Part shown: piece after piece, positions 38,906 through 51,800 of the stretch
Layout: every line of letters begins with the position of its first letter
Position numbering within the stretch: position 1 is the stretch's first letter
NCBI GenBank assembly: GCA_036345935.2
Contig: JADWOT020000010.1
Coordinates: 3,712,182 to 3,776,181, forward strand
DNA: 64,000 bases
From: Taenia hydatigena
Taxonomy: Eukaryota > Platyhelminthes > Cestoda > Cyclophyllidea > Taeniidae
Direction of reading: 5' to 3'
Made by a program: the position numbers and the translations under genes
Notes under the pieces: generated by a model
The model's input: the letters and a program-made list of their open reading frames with translations, nothing else
Databases searched by the model: none
What the model was told of the DNA's origin: nothing

Positions 38906-41900
38906 AAAACAGAGAAATAGAGTATAATTCAAGGCTATTCTGTGCTTCTATCGCCTCCGCTTTTCCTTATGATATACTCTAGTCCCTCATTCTTGCCTCA
39001 TTTTTGCCTTATTTCAATGCCGCTGCATATACTTTTGATGAAAATCACATTAAAAAGGAATTGTGACTGACCTATTTGGGTGCTCTAATTTAAAACAATA
39101 GGACTTTTATTAAGCTAAGTTTAATAAATTTTTGTTTTGTTTAACTGTCTATTTGAATGTACAATTGAGTGGATTCAGGATTAGAGGTGAGAAAAGAGGA
39201 CTAAGGCGCGCTGCACCACAGCACTGCGTGGTCATCCTATAGTATCTACTGCCATTTCTTGCCCCCTTTGGCATAAAATACATGCAACCTTGCATCTACT
39301 AAAGGACAGCACTTATTAGCATAGCCATTCGTGATATACGACACCAATTGTTCCAGTCATTTGACCAATGGTAGGCATCAGAAACGCACCTTCGTTAACT
39401 CAATGGTAATATTTAGGGGTGAATCATTGAGTCCTGCATTAAGTTTGCTGTGCCGCACTTAATCTTTATGCCTCAAATCTGCATTTGCAATCAACAAATT
39501 AGCAACAGCATTAAAAGGCCTCCTGATAGATAGCAACTTTCCCAATATTAATGCCCTACTGCGGAAGCACTATGGTAAGTTACAAGAGTTTAGGCTTGAC
39601 TCGATCGAACTGGATTGGCCCGGATCAGAGCAGACCAAAATACTTGCCTATGTTCGGTTATGGCAACCGTGGATTAAAAAAGAAAGAAGATGGTAGACAG
39701 GGCCATCTTATTTATCTCTCATACCTCATCCTCAGAAGCGCCTTGTACTTTGAGCACGAAGCTAATAGAATCCGACTAATCGAGGCTGCTGCTCAATTAT
39801 TTCAATCGGTTTCAGGACTATGCAAATAAAATGGGTCGCAGTCACGTAAATTTGCGCTATTTTAGCCTTCTTTGCCAAAAGGAGCCCCTGATCCATCGAC
39901 TAGATCCAAATTGAACCGTATAGCACGGCAAACGTCATAGCCACCAAAGATGGAAGAAACGCATGAGTGTGAAGCTTAAAAATCCGAATAAAACTAGAAA
40001 GTGGGTCACAGTCGCACGCTTGTATTATCTTAGTTTCTATACTGAAATTATTCTTGGTGCATTGCGGTCACTCCTTTATATATAACGTTTTGCAATTTAA
40101 CTGTAATTCACGGGAGCGAAAGTAGCCCAACATGTAATTCATAACAGGCTCCTCGTACAATCGCGGGACAAAATTTTGTGGTTTAGCAGGAGACTCGCCT
40201 GCATTGGCACCGTAGCAAGCCATCAACCAGGATTTTGTAAGAGCAATTCCAGATCAAAACAAGGAAAATATAGAACACCGTGCACATAGGCTGACATGAT
40301 AGTTTTGCGTGTCCATCGTCCTATGAAAAAATTAGTAGTATAAGCCACAAATTAAATCCCTACATCATTCAGATCTTTTCTATGGCAATGAAACGATTTG
40401 AGCAGCTCATTCTTGATTAAAGTACTTTTATTGCCTTGCCTATGGGCTTCTAACTACAACACTGATGATGCACTTCATGTAAATTAATTTACTTAGCATT
40501 AATTGTTTGATTTTTGGGTTCGCGGAGCAAAGTAAAATGGTTCAGTAAACGGCTACTGTTAATTTATGCATGAGAATTATGATAATAGGCCAAAAACAAG
40601 TCATTTTCTGTCAGAGTTTCGTACAAATTAATGCTATATGCGCGATTTTGGTTCAAAATTCAGTACTAAATCACCCACTCATAGTAAATTATGCTTTAGC
40701 TAGAATTGGAACATTCTCGTGGGATTTAGATCCAACAATGGCGTTCCCACTAAGTGGTCCTTAGTGCTTAAGATAAGTCTTTGAAACAAACGTGAACCAT
40801 TTTTACAAATATTATGATGCTTTTGTGCAGAAAGGGATACTGTTTACCAACGATGTGAAAAGCAGCTTCCACAAATCACCTTGGAAATGCTGTGCAAATA
40901 ACTTAAAGACATGCTTCTTTTAAAACATATGCATCCTGCCGTAAACTCATGTCTTGAAAATTACAAGTCGAATTGAGATTTTGATTAAGTGCATATTAAT
41001 GAAAAGAAATCGTACCAAATTTTATGCACTTATTCATCTTATTACACCCTTCAACTCCATCCCATTGCGCACACTCCAAATTTCCGTGACCGTTGGCCTT
41101 TGAAACGGTATAACCGTGAATTGGCGTAGTACACCGCCACTAAGGCGGCCGTTTGAAGCCATTGGCGTCTTTATGTAAATGTCGACGAGAGCATCTATCG
41201 TGCAATATTTGGCAATATATCGTTGGTCTTCATGGCCTGAAGCTGTGCTGCGATGGACGGAGGTCGGTCGCGCGACCAGCACTAAGGAAGAATTTCTCTT
41301 TCTTGTCCTACGGATGCATATTTAAGAGCTTGAATTTGCTGCGTGATGTTGGCATGAACACTTGTTGGGAACTCTTATGCAGCAATAACAAGTCCAATAT
41401 CTCGGTGAGATGTGTGCAGAGAGTTGTTCCTTGCTTGCGCTAAGCAAATGCACTAAGTCCAATAACGAGAAGAGCATTGACCCTGCTCAATGTTTTGAGT
41501 GGTGAGATCGCCCCATGGCGTTGTCGTGTCGACGGTCTTACATTCCATTCCTTGGTTCCCATAAATCTCATTCCACAACAGTGCGGGCTACTAGGCTTCA
41601 GAGAATACAGAATTTTGCTTTAAAAGTCATAGAACTTTACACCAGTCTCGCTGTATGAAGGTCAATTCCATGACATCTTTTATAAATCAACTGGCCTACT
41701 GACGTTTTGCAGTGGTGGTAGGGACCGTGCCAACTAAATCTGGTCGTAAAGATTAGAATTCATTGCACGTTTTATCCAAGTCACTTTGCTAATATGCATG
41801 CCACTTGTGTCGGCCTGGAAAATGTTGACGTGGTGTTGCAGCGTGGACTTTCCATTGAAGTTGGTACAGCAAATAAGCTGTAAATAATAAAATGTAAAAT

Positions 41901-43353
41901 TAAACGCTGGAATGCGATTTGCGCCATTGCCAATGAATGTTTACATATGCAAAGGGAAGCCTAGCGTGTTAAAGTGGCATTTTACAGGTTCAGAAGTCAA
42001 CCATAATTACACAGATCCTGGCAAACGCTAGTTGAATCTTATAATGAAAGTTTGGAAGGAAATATGGGTGTCATTTTGAGTGTTTATATCTTTAATGATT
42101 TTTATACTTATGCAAAGTGATTGAACACTCCACCTTTTTGATGGCAGCCTTACCTAATGTGGTCAAGAAGCAAAGTTATTAATCATTTAAAGCTAAACAC
42201 GCCCAGTAATGTGACTAGCATCTAAACCCGGCATCAGTTATACAGATAAGGTAGATATTACTTATTGGCTGTCAATGATAAAAGCATCTAACCTACCTGG
42301 GTTACTCTGAAAGCATAGTCTGCTTTCTTCCTACGCCAACAATCCAACCAATTTAAGCATTTTGCCAGCGCAAAGAGTACACGCCTTAAAATTGATGTCC
42401 TACAGTCCTGTGTCGCATTTACTTAGCAATGGCCCTTTAAATCCAATGCACCAGAATTTACTGTGAATGTTTCTTCGCGTTTGTAGGAAGAGCAATGTGC
42501 TAGCATTCTAAAAACAATGAGAATAAAAAAGCAAAGTGAAGGAGAATTTTATTGCAGCTGTGATAAGTGGTTGGCAAAACAGAAGAGCCTAAACATGGCA
42601 GTTGAGGGGATCCGTCGATCGACCAAATGAGACGAATCAGAACCGAGGTCCATAATGAGGAATGTGCACACTTCAACAAAACCACTTGATGATGGTTTAT
42701 TTAAGGTTGTTTACAGCCACCTCGAACAGTGACAGCTTGACTGGATCTTCAAGTCGGAGCATTAGTTGCTGAAGGCGCTGAGTGCGTAGGGAAACAACTA
42801 GGTCCTAGCAACGCTACTTCAACTTCTTTCTGACAATAAGAACAGGGTTGACGTATGCGCAACATGGTAATTCTTCAGATTTTGCAGTTTTCTGTTTGCT
42901 GCTTCAGGCCTTGGGGACACTCTCATTGGCACCGTCGGTGCATACGTAATCGTAGAAACGGCGCAATTGGTGCGCATCAAGCCTGTATAATCCCACTAAC
43001 AGAAAATCAGTAAAAGTGGGTTGTTGACATTTTCAAATGGCCCTTATAATCCGTCATTCTTGAGCTGTTTGAGTTCTTCCGTAGTAAATCCATGGACACC
43101 TTAACTGTGCAAGCCTATGCATCGTACTCGCAGGACTCCATTGAATTGCAGGAAAACGGCTTACTATTCTAGCTACAAAAAAGTATTTACCATGAGTGAG
43201 ATTGTTATACAATATCAGTAATTCGAAGGTTGTAAACGGTGTTCGGTCACTAAACTTTAAAGGAAATAAGCCAAACTCAAGGCATTAAGGGCTGGAGAGT
43301 AAGAGAGTTAGGAATCATAGCTGCACCGAATTGGAGGTGCTAAGTGGTTTTGT

Positions 43354-44001
43354 ATGAAATCGTGTTCTCAATTGCAAAGGTTTAGAGGAACTGCTGCAGC
43401 AGGAAGTCGTAGCTTCAGATTCCTTAATTAAAGGTTCTAACAGGCAGACGGAAAACAAGAGAAGGCCACTCGAAGCAGTCTTTATTAACTTGGAATACGA
43501 GACTGGGTTGCGTGAGGGGGTCGTGATAAGTGCGTAAATCGTTCTTCGTTCCCAAGAATTTGTATCAGAAGATGCACATGATCAACCATTTCCAACTAAA
43601 GTATATCCTCGGTAAAGAGTTTACTGAGAAGCCCTCTATAGCTGATCGAGAAACGCAGTTGCAATGTCGTGCAAATTTAATACCTATCAAATCCATCTCA
43701 TGTGGAGAGAATAATGCACCGTGCTAAAGTATGAGAAGTATATGTACCATTATATACGCCAAAGAACAATTTATATTTCTCTTTGATTCGCTTGATTCCT
43801 TGTTTAATTTTGCTGTGGGAAGTAAAGTAGTGGCTGAAGGCGTACGCAAATATACCGTCTGCAACGAAGAACACAACGACTTGGATTGGATGCAGCAGCA
43901 CCTCCTGCGTCTCAGCAATTGCAAGTTCGGCTTGTGCGTGCAATGGTTCCAGGGATTCAGCTCACTTTTGGAAGCAGAGCACCACGCAAAGGCACATGCT
44001 G
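43354..44001 (+). pseudogene. Zinc-finger pseudogene copy 3
   Basis: This mirrors copy 2. The start region at 43,354, the exon-2-like block (43,530-43,727, ending in TAA) and the exon-3-like block (43,731-44,012) align with the intact gene at 54.3-55.0 kb. The zinc ligands of both fingers are damaged in the same way as in copy 2. It is followed by 'cttccagttacg', sequence not found next to the intact gene, so exon 4 was not carried along. Confidence 0.8.
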
Positions 44002-44165
44002 GTAAGGTTTGATTGCATTCCATGTTCCTTGCCCTTCCAGTTACGTCCCTATTCCAATGAAGACTAAAACGTGTCCTGACATCAGATCCGAGTTTCCTAA
44101 AAGGATTAAGGGGTTTCGAGAACCGCGATTCTTTTTAATCCCACGTGCTTAAGGAGGCACAAGCG

Positions 44166-44166
44166 N
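44166..44166. other. Single-N scaffold join
   Basis: An isolated N sits exactly at the end of the palindrome arm. The base after it restarts sequence equivalent to 17,327 or 43,246, so the flanks overlap in content. This is the signature of two contigs, or two haplotypes, placed end to end. Confidence 0.75.
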
Positions 44167-45895
44167 CACTAAAATTTAAAAGAAATAAGCCAAACTCAAG
44201 GCATTAAGGGTGGGAGTGCAAGAGGGTTAGGATTCATAACTGTACCGAATTGGAGGTGCTAAGTGGTTTTGTATGAAATCTTGTTCTCAATTGCAAAGGT
44301 TTAGAGAAACTGCTGCAGCAGAAAGCCGTAGCTTCAGATCTCTTAATTAAAGGTTCTAACGGGAAGACGGGAAACAATAGAAGGCCACTCGAAGCAGTCT
44401 TTATCAACATGGAAGACGAGATTGGGTTGCGTGTGGGGATCGTGATAAGTGCGTGAATCGTTCTTCGCTCCCAAGAATTTACATCAGAAGATGCACATGA
44501 TCAACCATTTCCAACTAAATTATATCCTCGGTAAAGTGTTCACTGAGAAGCCCTCTATAGCTGATCGAGAAACGCAGTTGCAATGTCGTGCAAATTTAAT
44601 ACCTATCAATTCCATCTCATGTGGAGAGAATAATACACCATGCTACAGTATGAGAAGCATATATACCATTATATACGCCAAAGAACAATTTATATTTCTC
44701 TTTGATTTGCTTAATTCCTTGTTTAATTTTGCTGTGGGAAGTAAAGTAGTGGCTGAAGGCGTACGCAAATATACCGTCTGCAACGAAGAACACAACGACT
44801 TGGATTGGATGCAGCAACACCTCCTGCGTCGCATTAATTGCAAGTTCGGCTTGTGCATGCAATGGCTCCAGGGATTCAGCTCACTTTTGTAAGCAGAGCA
44901 CCATGCAAAGGCACATGCTGGTAAGGTTTGATTGCATTCCATGTTCCTTGCCCTTCCAGTTACGTTCCTATTCCAATGAAGACTAAAACGTGTCCTGACA
45001 TCAGATCCGAGTTTCCCAAAAAGATTAAGGGGTTTCGAGAACCGAGCTTCTTTTTAATCCCACGTGCTTAAGGAGAAACCAGCGTGCTCTGCTAAAGAAA
45101 AGGAAGAAAAATTTGCCGCTGCATTATCTGCGGGCCAAATTTCGACGACATCGATGTGACATATTCCCAGCTATTCTTTGCGATGCACTCGAAGACACGC
45201 TTGAGCCCGATCAGCAAGATGTTGTAAGCCGTTCTAATCTGCGTGCATAGATTGCACAAATGCTTCCGATGACCTACCGATTTGGTGAGTTAATAAGCAA
45301 TTTAAGAGCCTACCTGAAATGTCATTACTTAGATTAAAATGCAATCTGGATGAGATCACATAATCCGAGACCTCCATAAAAGTGTAAAATGTGGACAAAT
45401 ATTTTTAGAACATAAAAGCAAAATATGCTTTGATTAAGTTTTTGCCTTTCAAAAGAATGGTCTTCACTTTACTGCTATTTGTGGCATTATTAAATCTGGA
45501 TATGGTTGCGACTGCATTTTTCTGGTGGTGTCTGAATTAAAGATAAGCCTACAATAGTCCAAGAAGCACTTCGGTTTCGCCAACTACGGAGTGTTGGCTC
45601 AAGTGCAAGCTGAACTCATGTGAATTGTGAGCCCAGGCACTGTTTGCTGTAATTAGTGGAACAATTTCTTAACCTTAAGAAAGATAACCTCTAGGATATG
45701 CAAAAAACTCGCAAGTAATTGACACAGTAATAGACATCACGTTAACGCTGAGACGTCACACATAATGAACATCCAGATTGAATTAACGTGGTCAGGAGGA
45801 CTAGTTCGATAGCATTCGGAATGCAAAGCTAGCGCTCCAGTATGTATGGTTTTGCACTGAGGGTGATTTTGTGTTTTTGCTATCAACGTGGGGAA
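44167..45895 (+). repeat. Further Q-end copy after the N
   Basis: The stretch matches the end of Q (as at 17,327-18,112, to which it is closer than to the adjacent arm). It then continues through the outer extension that matches 20,350-21,255 in reverse. It therefore provides the continuation that the right palindromic arm lacks. Similarity ends near 45,895. Confidence 0.85.
44274..44920 (+). pseudogene. Zinc-finger pseudogene copy 4
   Basis: This is nearly the same as copy 1 (17,432-18,079), including the readthrough frame over exon 2, intron 2 and exon 3 (44,449-44,892). A TAA at 44,890-44,892, where copy 1 has a Glu codon, ends that frame before the last His pair. Its fingers are broken as in copy 1. 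It lies about 0.9 kb downstream of copy 3 in the same direction, across the N. Confidence 0.8.
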
Positions 45896-47844
45896 GATAG
45901 AAATGCAGCAAAGTTGCGCCTGATTAGGGCCATGAAAATGGTATGAAATACTTCGAGATCAAGACCGACGTCCGAGTCCGCAAGCATTTATCTTTAAAGC
46001 TTTAGATGATATCTAGCTCATAACTTTGTCTACGCGCATTCAAAAGCTGCGAACTGATAAAAAAATATCATGCTCGAGGCAAATGCTGTGGAGTATTATT
46101 TTCCAAGCGATTTTCAGAATGAAATCACCTAGCCTAGATTTGGAGAGAGTAAAGATTCGTTGGGCCGTGCCAAACAAATCAGTTCAGCTAGTTTGGATCA
46201 AGAAGCTCACTGATCATCACAACAATACCTAGAGAGGAGACAAAGCGAGAGAGCGTTTACATTTGCCTGCTGGCACCGCTGAACCCGACAGAAGTGTTCC
46301 GAGGTCTGTCGTACAGAAGCACTAATGCGTTATTTGTTTACAATCGAAAATGAAGTGCGTTAACTAACAACATGGGTGACATTTAAGGTTGCTTATTGCC
46401 ACTTGGCAAAAGTTCTATGACGCTATGATAAGATAGTTGGCGATTCCTAGTTTCTTTTTTGTTTAGCAAAGCAGAGAGAGAAACTTGGTAGTCGTGTAAA
46501 ATATTGAAGCAAATGAATGCCAAGTCTTGCTTTCTTTGAAGTAATCTGCATCTCATTGTGTCATGCGGTTCATTCACTGTTTGGATATGAATGAGGACAC
46601 TCATTTTCTTCAGCACTTGCATCCACTAATTTATGTGGCTCCAAACGATCTATTTTGTGTCCCTTCTTGCATTGCTGTATGCATGCGTGGAACCAAAATA
46701 ACACGTCGAACTTGCCTTTAAGTCATTTGTTGCAGTCCGCCATGGACCGTGCTAGATTTATTGAATTATCTAGTGTGAAGCTTAAATGTTTTATAAAATA
46801 CTGACACCATACCAATAACTGCTATTTGCATTAGACCAGGTCTCCAGCTAATCGTACATTTACCAGTGGCGTTACATTACGAACCACATAAAATGCATTA
46901 ATTGTTTTAGGCCAAGCAAGCTAGTATTGCATGCGCGTGGTAAACGCCACCAAGTGTAGGGAATTAAAGTAACCAGACGCATTGTAAACAAAAAGAACCA
47001 CTGGTTTTTAAATATTATGCTGATAAATGGTTGGAGAATTAGGCAAACTGAAGCTTCTAATGATGTGCAGATGCTTCAGAATGCCTCAAGTGGGCCAATC
47101 GAAGCAGGTTCTCCAAATAGTTTAGCGCACCCAATCGGGAGTGAATAAATAGATACACGTGCAAGTGATCCAAGCCCATATTTTGTGCCGCGTTGCGCTA
47201 GTGGCTCATTCAAATCATTTTTGCATTTCGCGAATTTCTGCTTCGTTATAAAATCGCTGTCAAGACAAGCGTCCCGTTGGTAAACGGCGAAAATTCACAC
47301 AAACTACCGACAGCTGCCACAAAGAGATCACAGAAATTGGGCATCGAATAAATATTTCTAGCTATAAACACAGTGTTTTCTTCCAGCGGCTGACATCGGA
47401 GAGCTAACACAGATGTTTGGCGTGAAGTCATGTTCATAGTACTACCTGACTAACTTTCAGAATGACTCGTAACTCAATGTGCAATGTGCGCTGCCTTAGG
47501 TTTCAGTGACAAAATAGGAGCCAGTCTATCACCAGCGGCAGTAGTCCGCTCAATATTTCTAATTTTAGGTCTTTCTGCTGCTTATCAAGTTTCCGAGAAG
47601 CCAGTGAGCCAGAGTAAGGTAAAATTTCACGGAGCCAGTTAAACATGTCCGAGAAGCATTATCAAGCTCAAAAAATTGATGGGATTTAGGCATAGGTGTA
47701 GATTGCTTTCGCTGCGGTTGCTGGTGTCCACATCAAAACTAAAATTATGGAGTCGGTAGCGCCTATCACTTTTACTGACAACGATGCAATGGCGAAATCG
47801 ATGTTATTGGCGAGAGTAGATTTTACGAAGTGAATCCGGTATGC
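45896..47844. other. No gene recognised; single-copy in window
   Basis: Several short frames have passable amino-acid composition: 46,026-46,232 on the plus strand, and 46,383-46,622, 47,246-47,437 and 47,686-47,877 on the minus strand. None has a domain, a matching copy or clear splice structure, and frames of 60-80 codons are expected by chance here. Confidence 0.35.
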
Positions 47845-48720
47845 ATCTGAATGGCCGATCGCGTTCTTCTCATCCATTAAGCCACTAAGTAGTCTGCTTA
47901 ATAATTAGCCGTAGGATGTGCGCGCAGTGCGGTGTCACTATTATTGGCATAGCAACGAAGGCGTAGCCTTGAGGAGAGATACTACTATAAAGATAGTAAA
48001 TGAAACACTCTGCTGCAGGCAACGGGGAAATGGTGGTATTAAATGAACAAATTAGAAAGGTTGTGCGCAAGTAATATGCAATGGTTGACGATGATTCGGT
48101 TGCTTTACTAGAACATGCTGTACTTGGCGAAAAATCTATAAAAAGAATTTTGGTCAAGGCACATAAAGGCAGCGGGCTCGAAGTGTTTAGACGAACGCCA
48201 CCGTATATCGATCCTTACCTTGCATTTTTGTATGGTGAGTATCGATGTAGCTCTGTCTACGAGCTGTTATTGTTTGGCTGGTCCTACAGGGCCTAAAATG
48301 AAGGAAAGTAGAGGAAGGTAGTGGTTTGTTTATGACTGCAGGCTTACTGTCCGGTGGTGGTGTTAGTTTTCTGAATCGCTGTGGCGCATTACACTGCAAG
48401 TGGTTGGTACTGGTTAATGCTGCTGGGGTAGAAACAAATCTTTACCATAAAATACACTAATCTTGTTATGGTACATAGTCGAGGACTTTAGCCACTTCAT
48501 GGTAACCGAGAGGAAATGCTATAGACAGGCCAGATATGCATAACAATCCCGTACACTAGGTTAAAAAATATTTGGAAATTCAAGACAATTTCATTTGTTT
48601 GTCGTGCTCCAAAAGAACAGGCAAGTGCATCATTACGCTTCAACGTGCTGGTCGCTTAATGTAAAGCAGTGAAGTCGTTTAGTCTGTAACATGTAGGACC
48701 ACTATTACCACGTCTTGGTG
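47845..48720 (+). repeat. S2 dispersed repeat, copy 2
   Basis: This is a direct counterpart of 3,440-4,280, with scattered substitutions and short indels. It is followed at once by the segment that matches 8,322-8,490 in reverse, an arrangement not seen around copy 1. Confidence 0.75.
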
Positions 48721-48872
48721 TAAAGTCTGCACACAGAACACTGTTCCACACGGAAGCGCAATTTTTTATGAAATACTCGACCGTGATAATTGCGCCTACT
48801 CATTCTTCTATTCTAGAGCACAGGTATCCCTGTTCTCATCAGTGGACAAATGAGCGACACTGTAATTTTATC
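48717..48872 (-). repeat. Short dispersed repeat matching 8,322-8,490
   Basis: The reverse complement aligns with 8,322-8,490, including 'cctgtgctctag' and 'gaatgagtaggc'. It marks a junction where two segments that are separate elsewhere lie side by side. Confidence 0.7.
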
Positions 48873-51800
48873 AATCGTTTTTATGAACCAACAGCTTGTC
48901 AAGATAAATGACACAGTTATCGCATAAAAGATGGCCTCATGGATCCATTGGTCGACACACGGATTTATGCAGTTTGATGAGAATGGCATATGTGGCCCAA
49001 ACGTGGGCGATCTACGCACTCGATTCCATCAAGAGCTTCTGTATCACCGCTCTTTTCTGATAGATAGAGATCGCACGCCTTGACGAATAGGAGATTATCG
49101 AAATGCTGCTGAGGAGGCCTGCGACTACAATGACAAATAGGCACTATCTAATCAATAATAGTAGTATCTTACCTCAATTCAACCACTATAGTCGTGCTTG
49201 CGCTACATGCAACATTGATATAAATGAGTGAAAAGCAACAACGAATAAGAATATGGCCAGGAAGAAGATCCTTACAAAGGCTTGGTGAAAGGAAGTGGAT
49301 GCATGGACATGGCAAAGAATCCATTTTTAATCAAACTAAGATCTTACTCACAACTTCGAAACTAACTATATCATTGTCAACCGCCTAAGTAATGAGGCAG
49401 AAAAGTAATCCGATTAGTCCATCGGTGCCTTCATCAACTACCACGGCCACAGAGTGTGAATAAACTATATCCGTCGAGGATCGATGCATTGGCCGTGTTT
49501 ACTCTCATTGTTTATTTCGTTATCAAATGTCTTAGGCTAGGACATATACGGCACCTTACCTCGATTACCTTCCTTTTTAATTAGAACAGCCGAGGAAGGC
49601 ATGAGTTGATGGATCACCTATATTTTGCTATGTACATTCTAATACTTTGTAATCCACACCTCGGCTCATCTAGCCCTACCTTTTGCCACACATGCTTAGC
49701 ACGATCTCCTATTTTGCAGGACTTCAATACAAGTGTGCAACCAAGGTATAGGCAACAATGTCATCCAATTTTATCAGCAAATATGAAACATTAAAGCTTC
49801 AGCCGTTTGGCTCCTGCGTATAACACGCCCTCCCTACCACTTTTTGTGATATCGGCGTACAGCACAAATCTATGCAAATGCAAAGAAGGTGCGGCTGAAT
49901 CCGCGCTTCATTACAGTATTTACAGAGATCAGAGTGCAGTGAACCAATTGTAGTTTATTTCCACAAGAAGGTTATCGTCTCCGTCACCACTGACATGGAC
50001 TACTCACTTTGTATACACAATAATCCGGAGGCATGAGAGAACATAGATCTTGCAAGTCCTGAAGCGCAGTCAAGCTAATTATGCAGTGCTGTCGCTGTAC
50101 GAGCACATAGGATAATGCTAGTGATGTCGATGAAAATGTTTGAAATGCACCATAGGTAAATAGGACAGGTGAAAACCAAGACCATTTTACGGTAGACTAG
50201 TGGTGGGAATCGCCACAGGACTAGTGTTGCTTCATACTTAAAGCAGTCCAAACACGCTCGAAGTAAAAAGAAATCCTGTTACACGCTCATGCGAATATCG
50301 TTGTTTGGCACTGCCTTATAATTTTTGTGATACGCATAGCTAAGTCTACTCAGTGGGAGTGTTGCTGTAGTGGAGTGGAGAAAGGGCAGAACAAAGCTCT
50401 TGATCGGATCAACGCTACACTTGATTTGGGTCCCACTCGAAGCGCAAAGATCGCATGCGCTGCTAAATAGACGTCACTAAGCCTGTTATCAGCACCGGAG
50501 ATGGGAGGAGTTGCGCTTTGGACATGACTCCTGTTGAAGTACTCGCACAGTGGAACAGGTTCCATCGGACCGATATTGGGAGAGGATTTCTGAAAACGCT
50601 ACGCATTTAGTGCCGATTTGTTTCCACACATTCTTTTACTTAATTGATTCCGATAAAGGTATCACCTGATGGTACCATAACTTGCCTTAAAAAGTCATCA
50701 AGTCTTGTAGCCTAAAATGACAGTCAGCACCGTTGGCCAAGTGGTATGTCTCATTAGGGCAGTAGTGCGATTGTACGGAAGTGTCCTCCCTACAACTTTC
50801 TCAGAGGGTTGTTAAATTCGCAAACATCGTTGACTATGCAATATTCACTAGCAACCCTTGAGAGTAAATCAATGGAAATTTCGAGGTAGTTTTCTTCCCT
50901 TCAGCCTCATCGCATCGACTCGCCTCAAACAGAACAATGCTTTAAGTATGCAGGTAACCACCCTAAGGCGAAGGTGAGACAATGGAGTTTAAGGTCACGA
51001 CAGCCGCCAACACCTGGTAATAATGATTCATTTAACTAAAGCAAAGCTTTGGCCAATATTAACGCAAAAATAGGATTAAGCTCAGAGGTCGCATTTTTGG
51101 CTGGCGTCGGAGCATCTGTACGAGGTCGGCAGGAAAGGATGATGTGCCGTTCCGGCCTATGTAATAGGCCATACCCCTATATACTAGACCGTCGGACACT
51201 CAGTGGCCGCCATTCACTCTCCGTCGTCAGACAATATAGCAAAACGTAGTGACCCAATCGATATTCTTCTCTTTGGCTCCATTTGGTGCATTTTGACTTC
51301 GTGTAATCGATTTCTAAACTATTTGCATTACATTGTGGCGGCTTCGTAACATCTAACGTCATAAAATTGAACTGTACTTTACAGGAACGAAGCAACCTAA
51401 AATTTGAGACATAACGCACTCTTTTTGCAGCCGCAAGACAAATTGCTGTGGTTTAACAGAAGGCTTACCTTATTTGGCATCTGAGTCTTGGTAGGATCAG
51501 TTTCATATCAAACCTGGTGATCTCGGCTGCACTTTGCTCTTTATTAGAAAGGCCGAGGATCATCAGTACAATTACACCTATAAATAATCGCCCACTGATG
51601 GGTGATCATTTAGACGGGCTTGCATCAAAAGACACTCCCTACCAATAAGACATTATGAATGCCACATGTGGTTAGCTTGGAGAAGATAGAAGGTATGTTC
51701 TCGTAAGAAAACTTTTACTTTGCATTTTAAAGGCACAAAATTCAGTATCGCCATGAAGCAAAAGCCTGCTATCACGAGTTTGGTGCAGGTTAGCACACTC

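Larger units (their letters stand above)
35587..44165 (+). repeat. Right arm of the large palindrome (P+Q, forward)
   Basis: This is the mirror of 21,122-29,700 with no net indel. It is also colinear with the older copy at 9,869-18,112. It ends exactly one base before the single N at 44,166, after which the sequence steps back and repeats the last 0.9 kb in a slightly different version. It holds zinc-finger pseudogene copy 3 and a promoter-like tract near 38,720-38,900. Confidence 0.95.
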
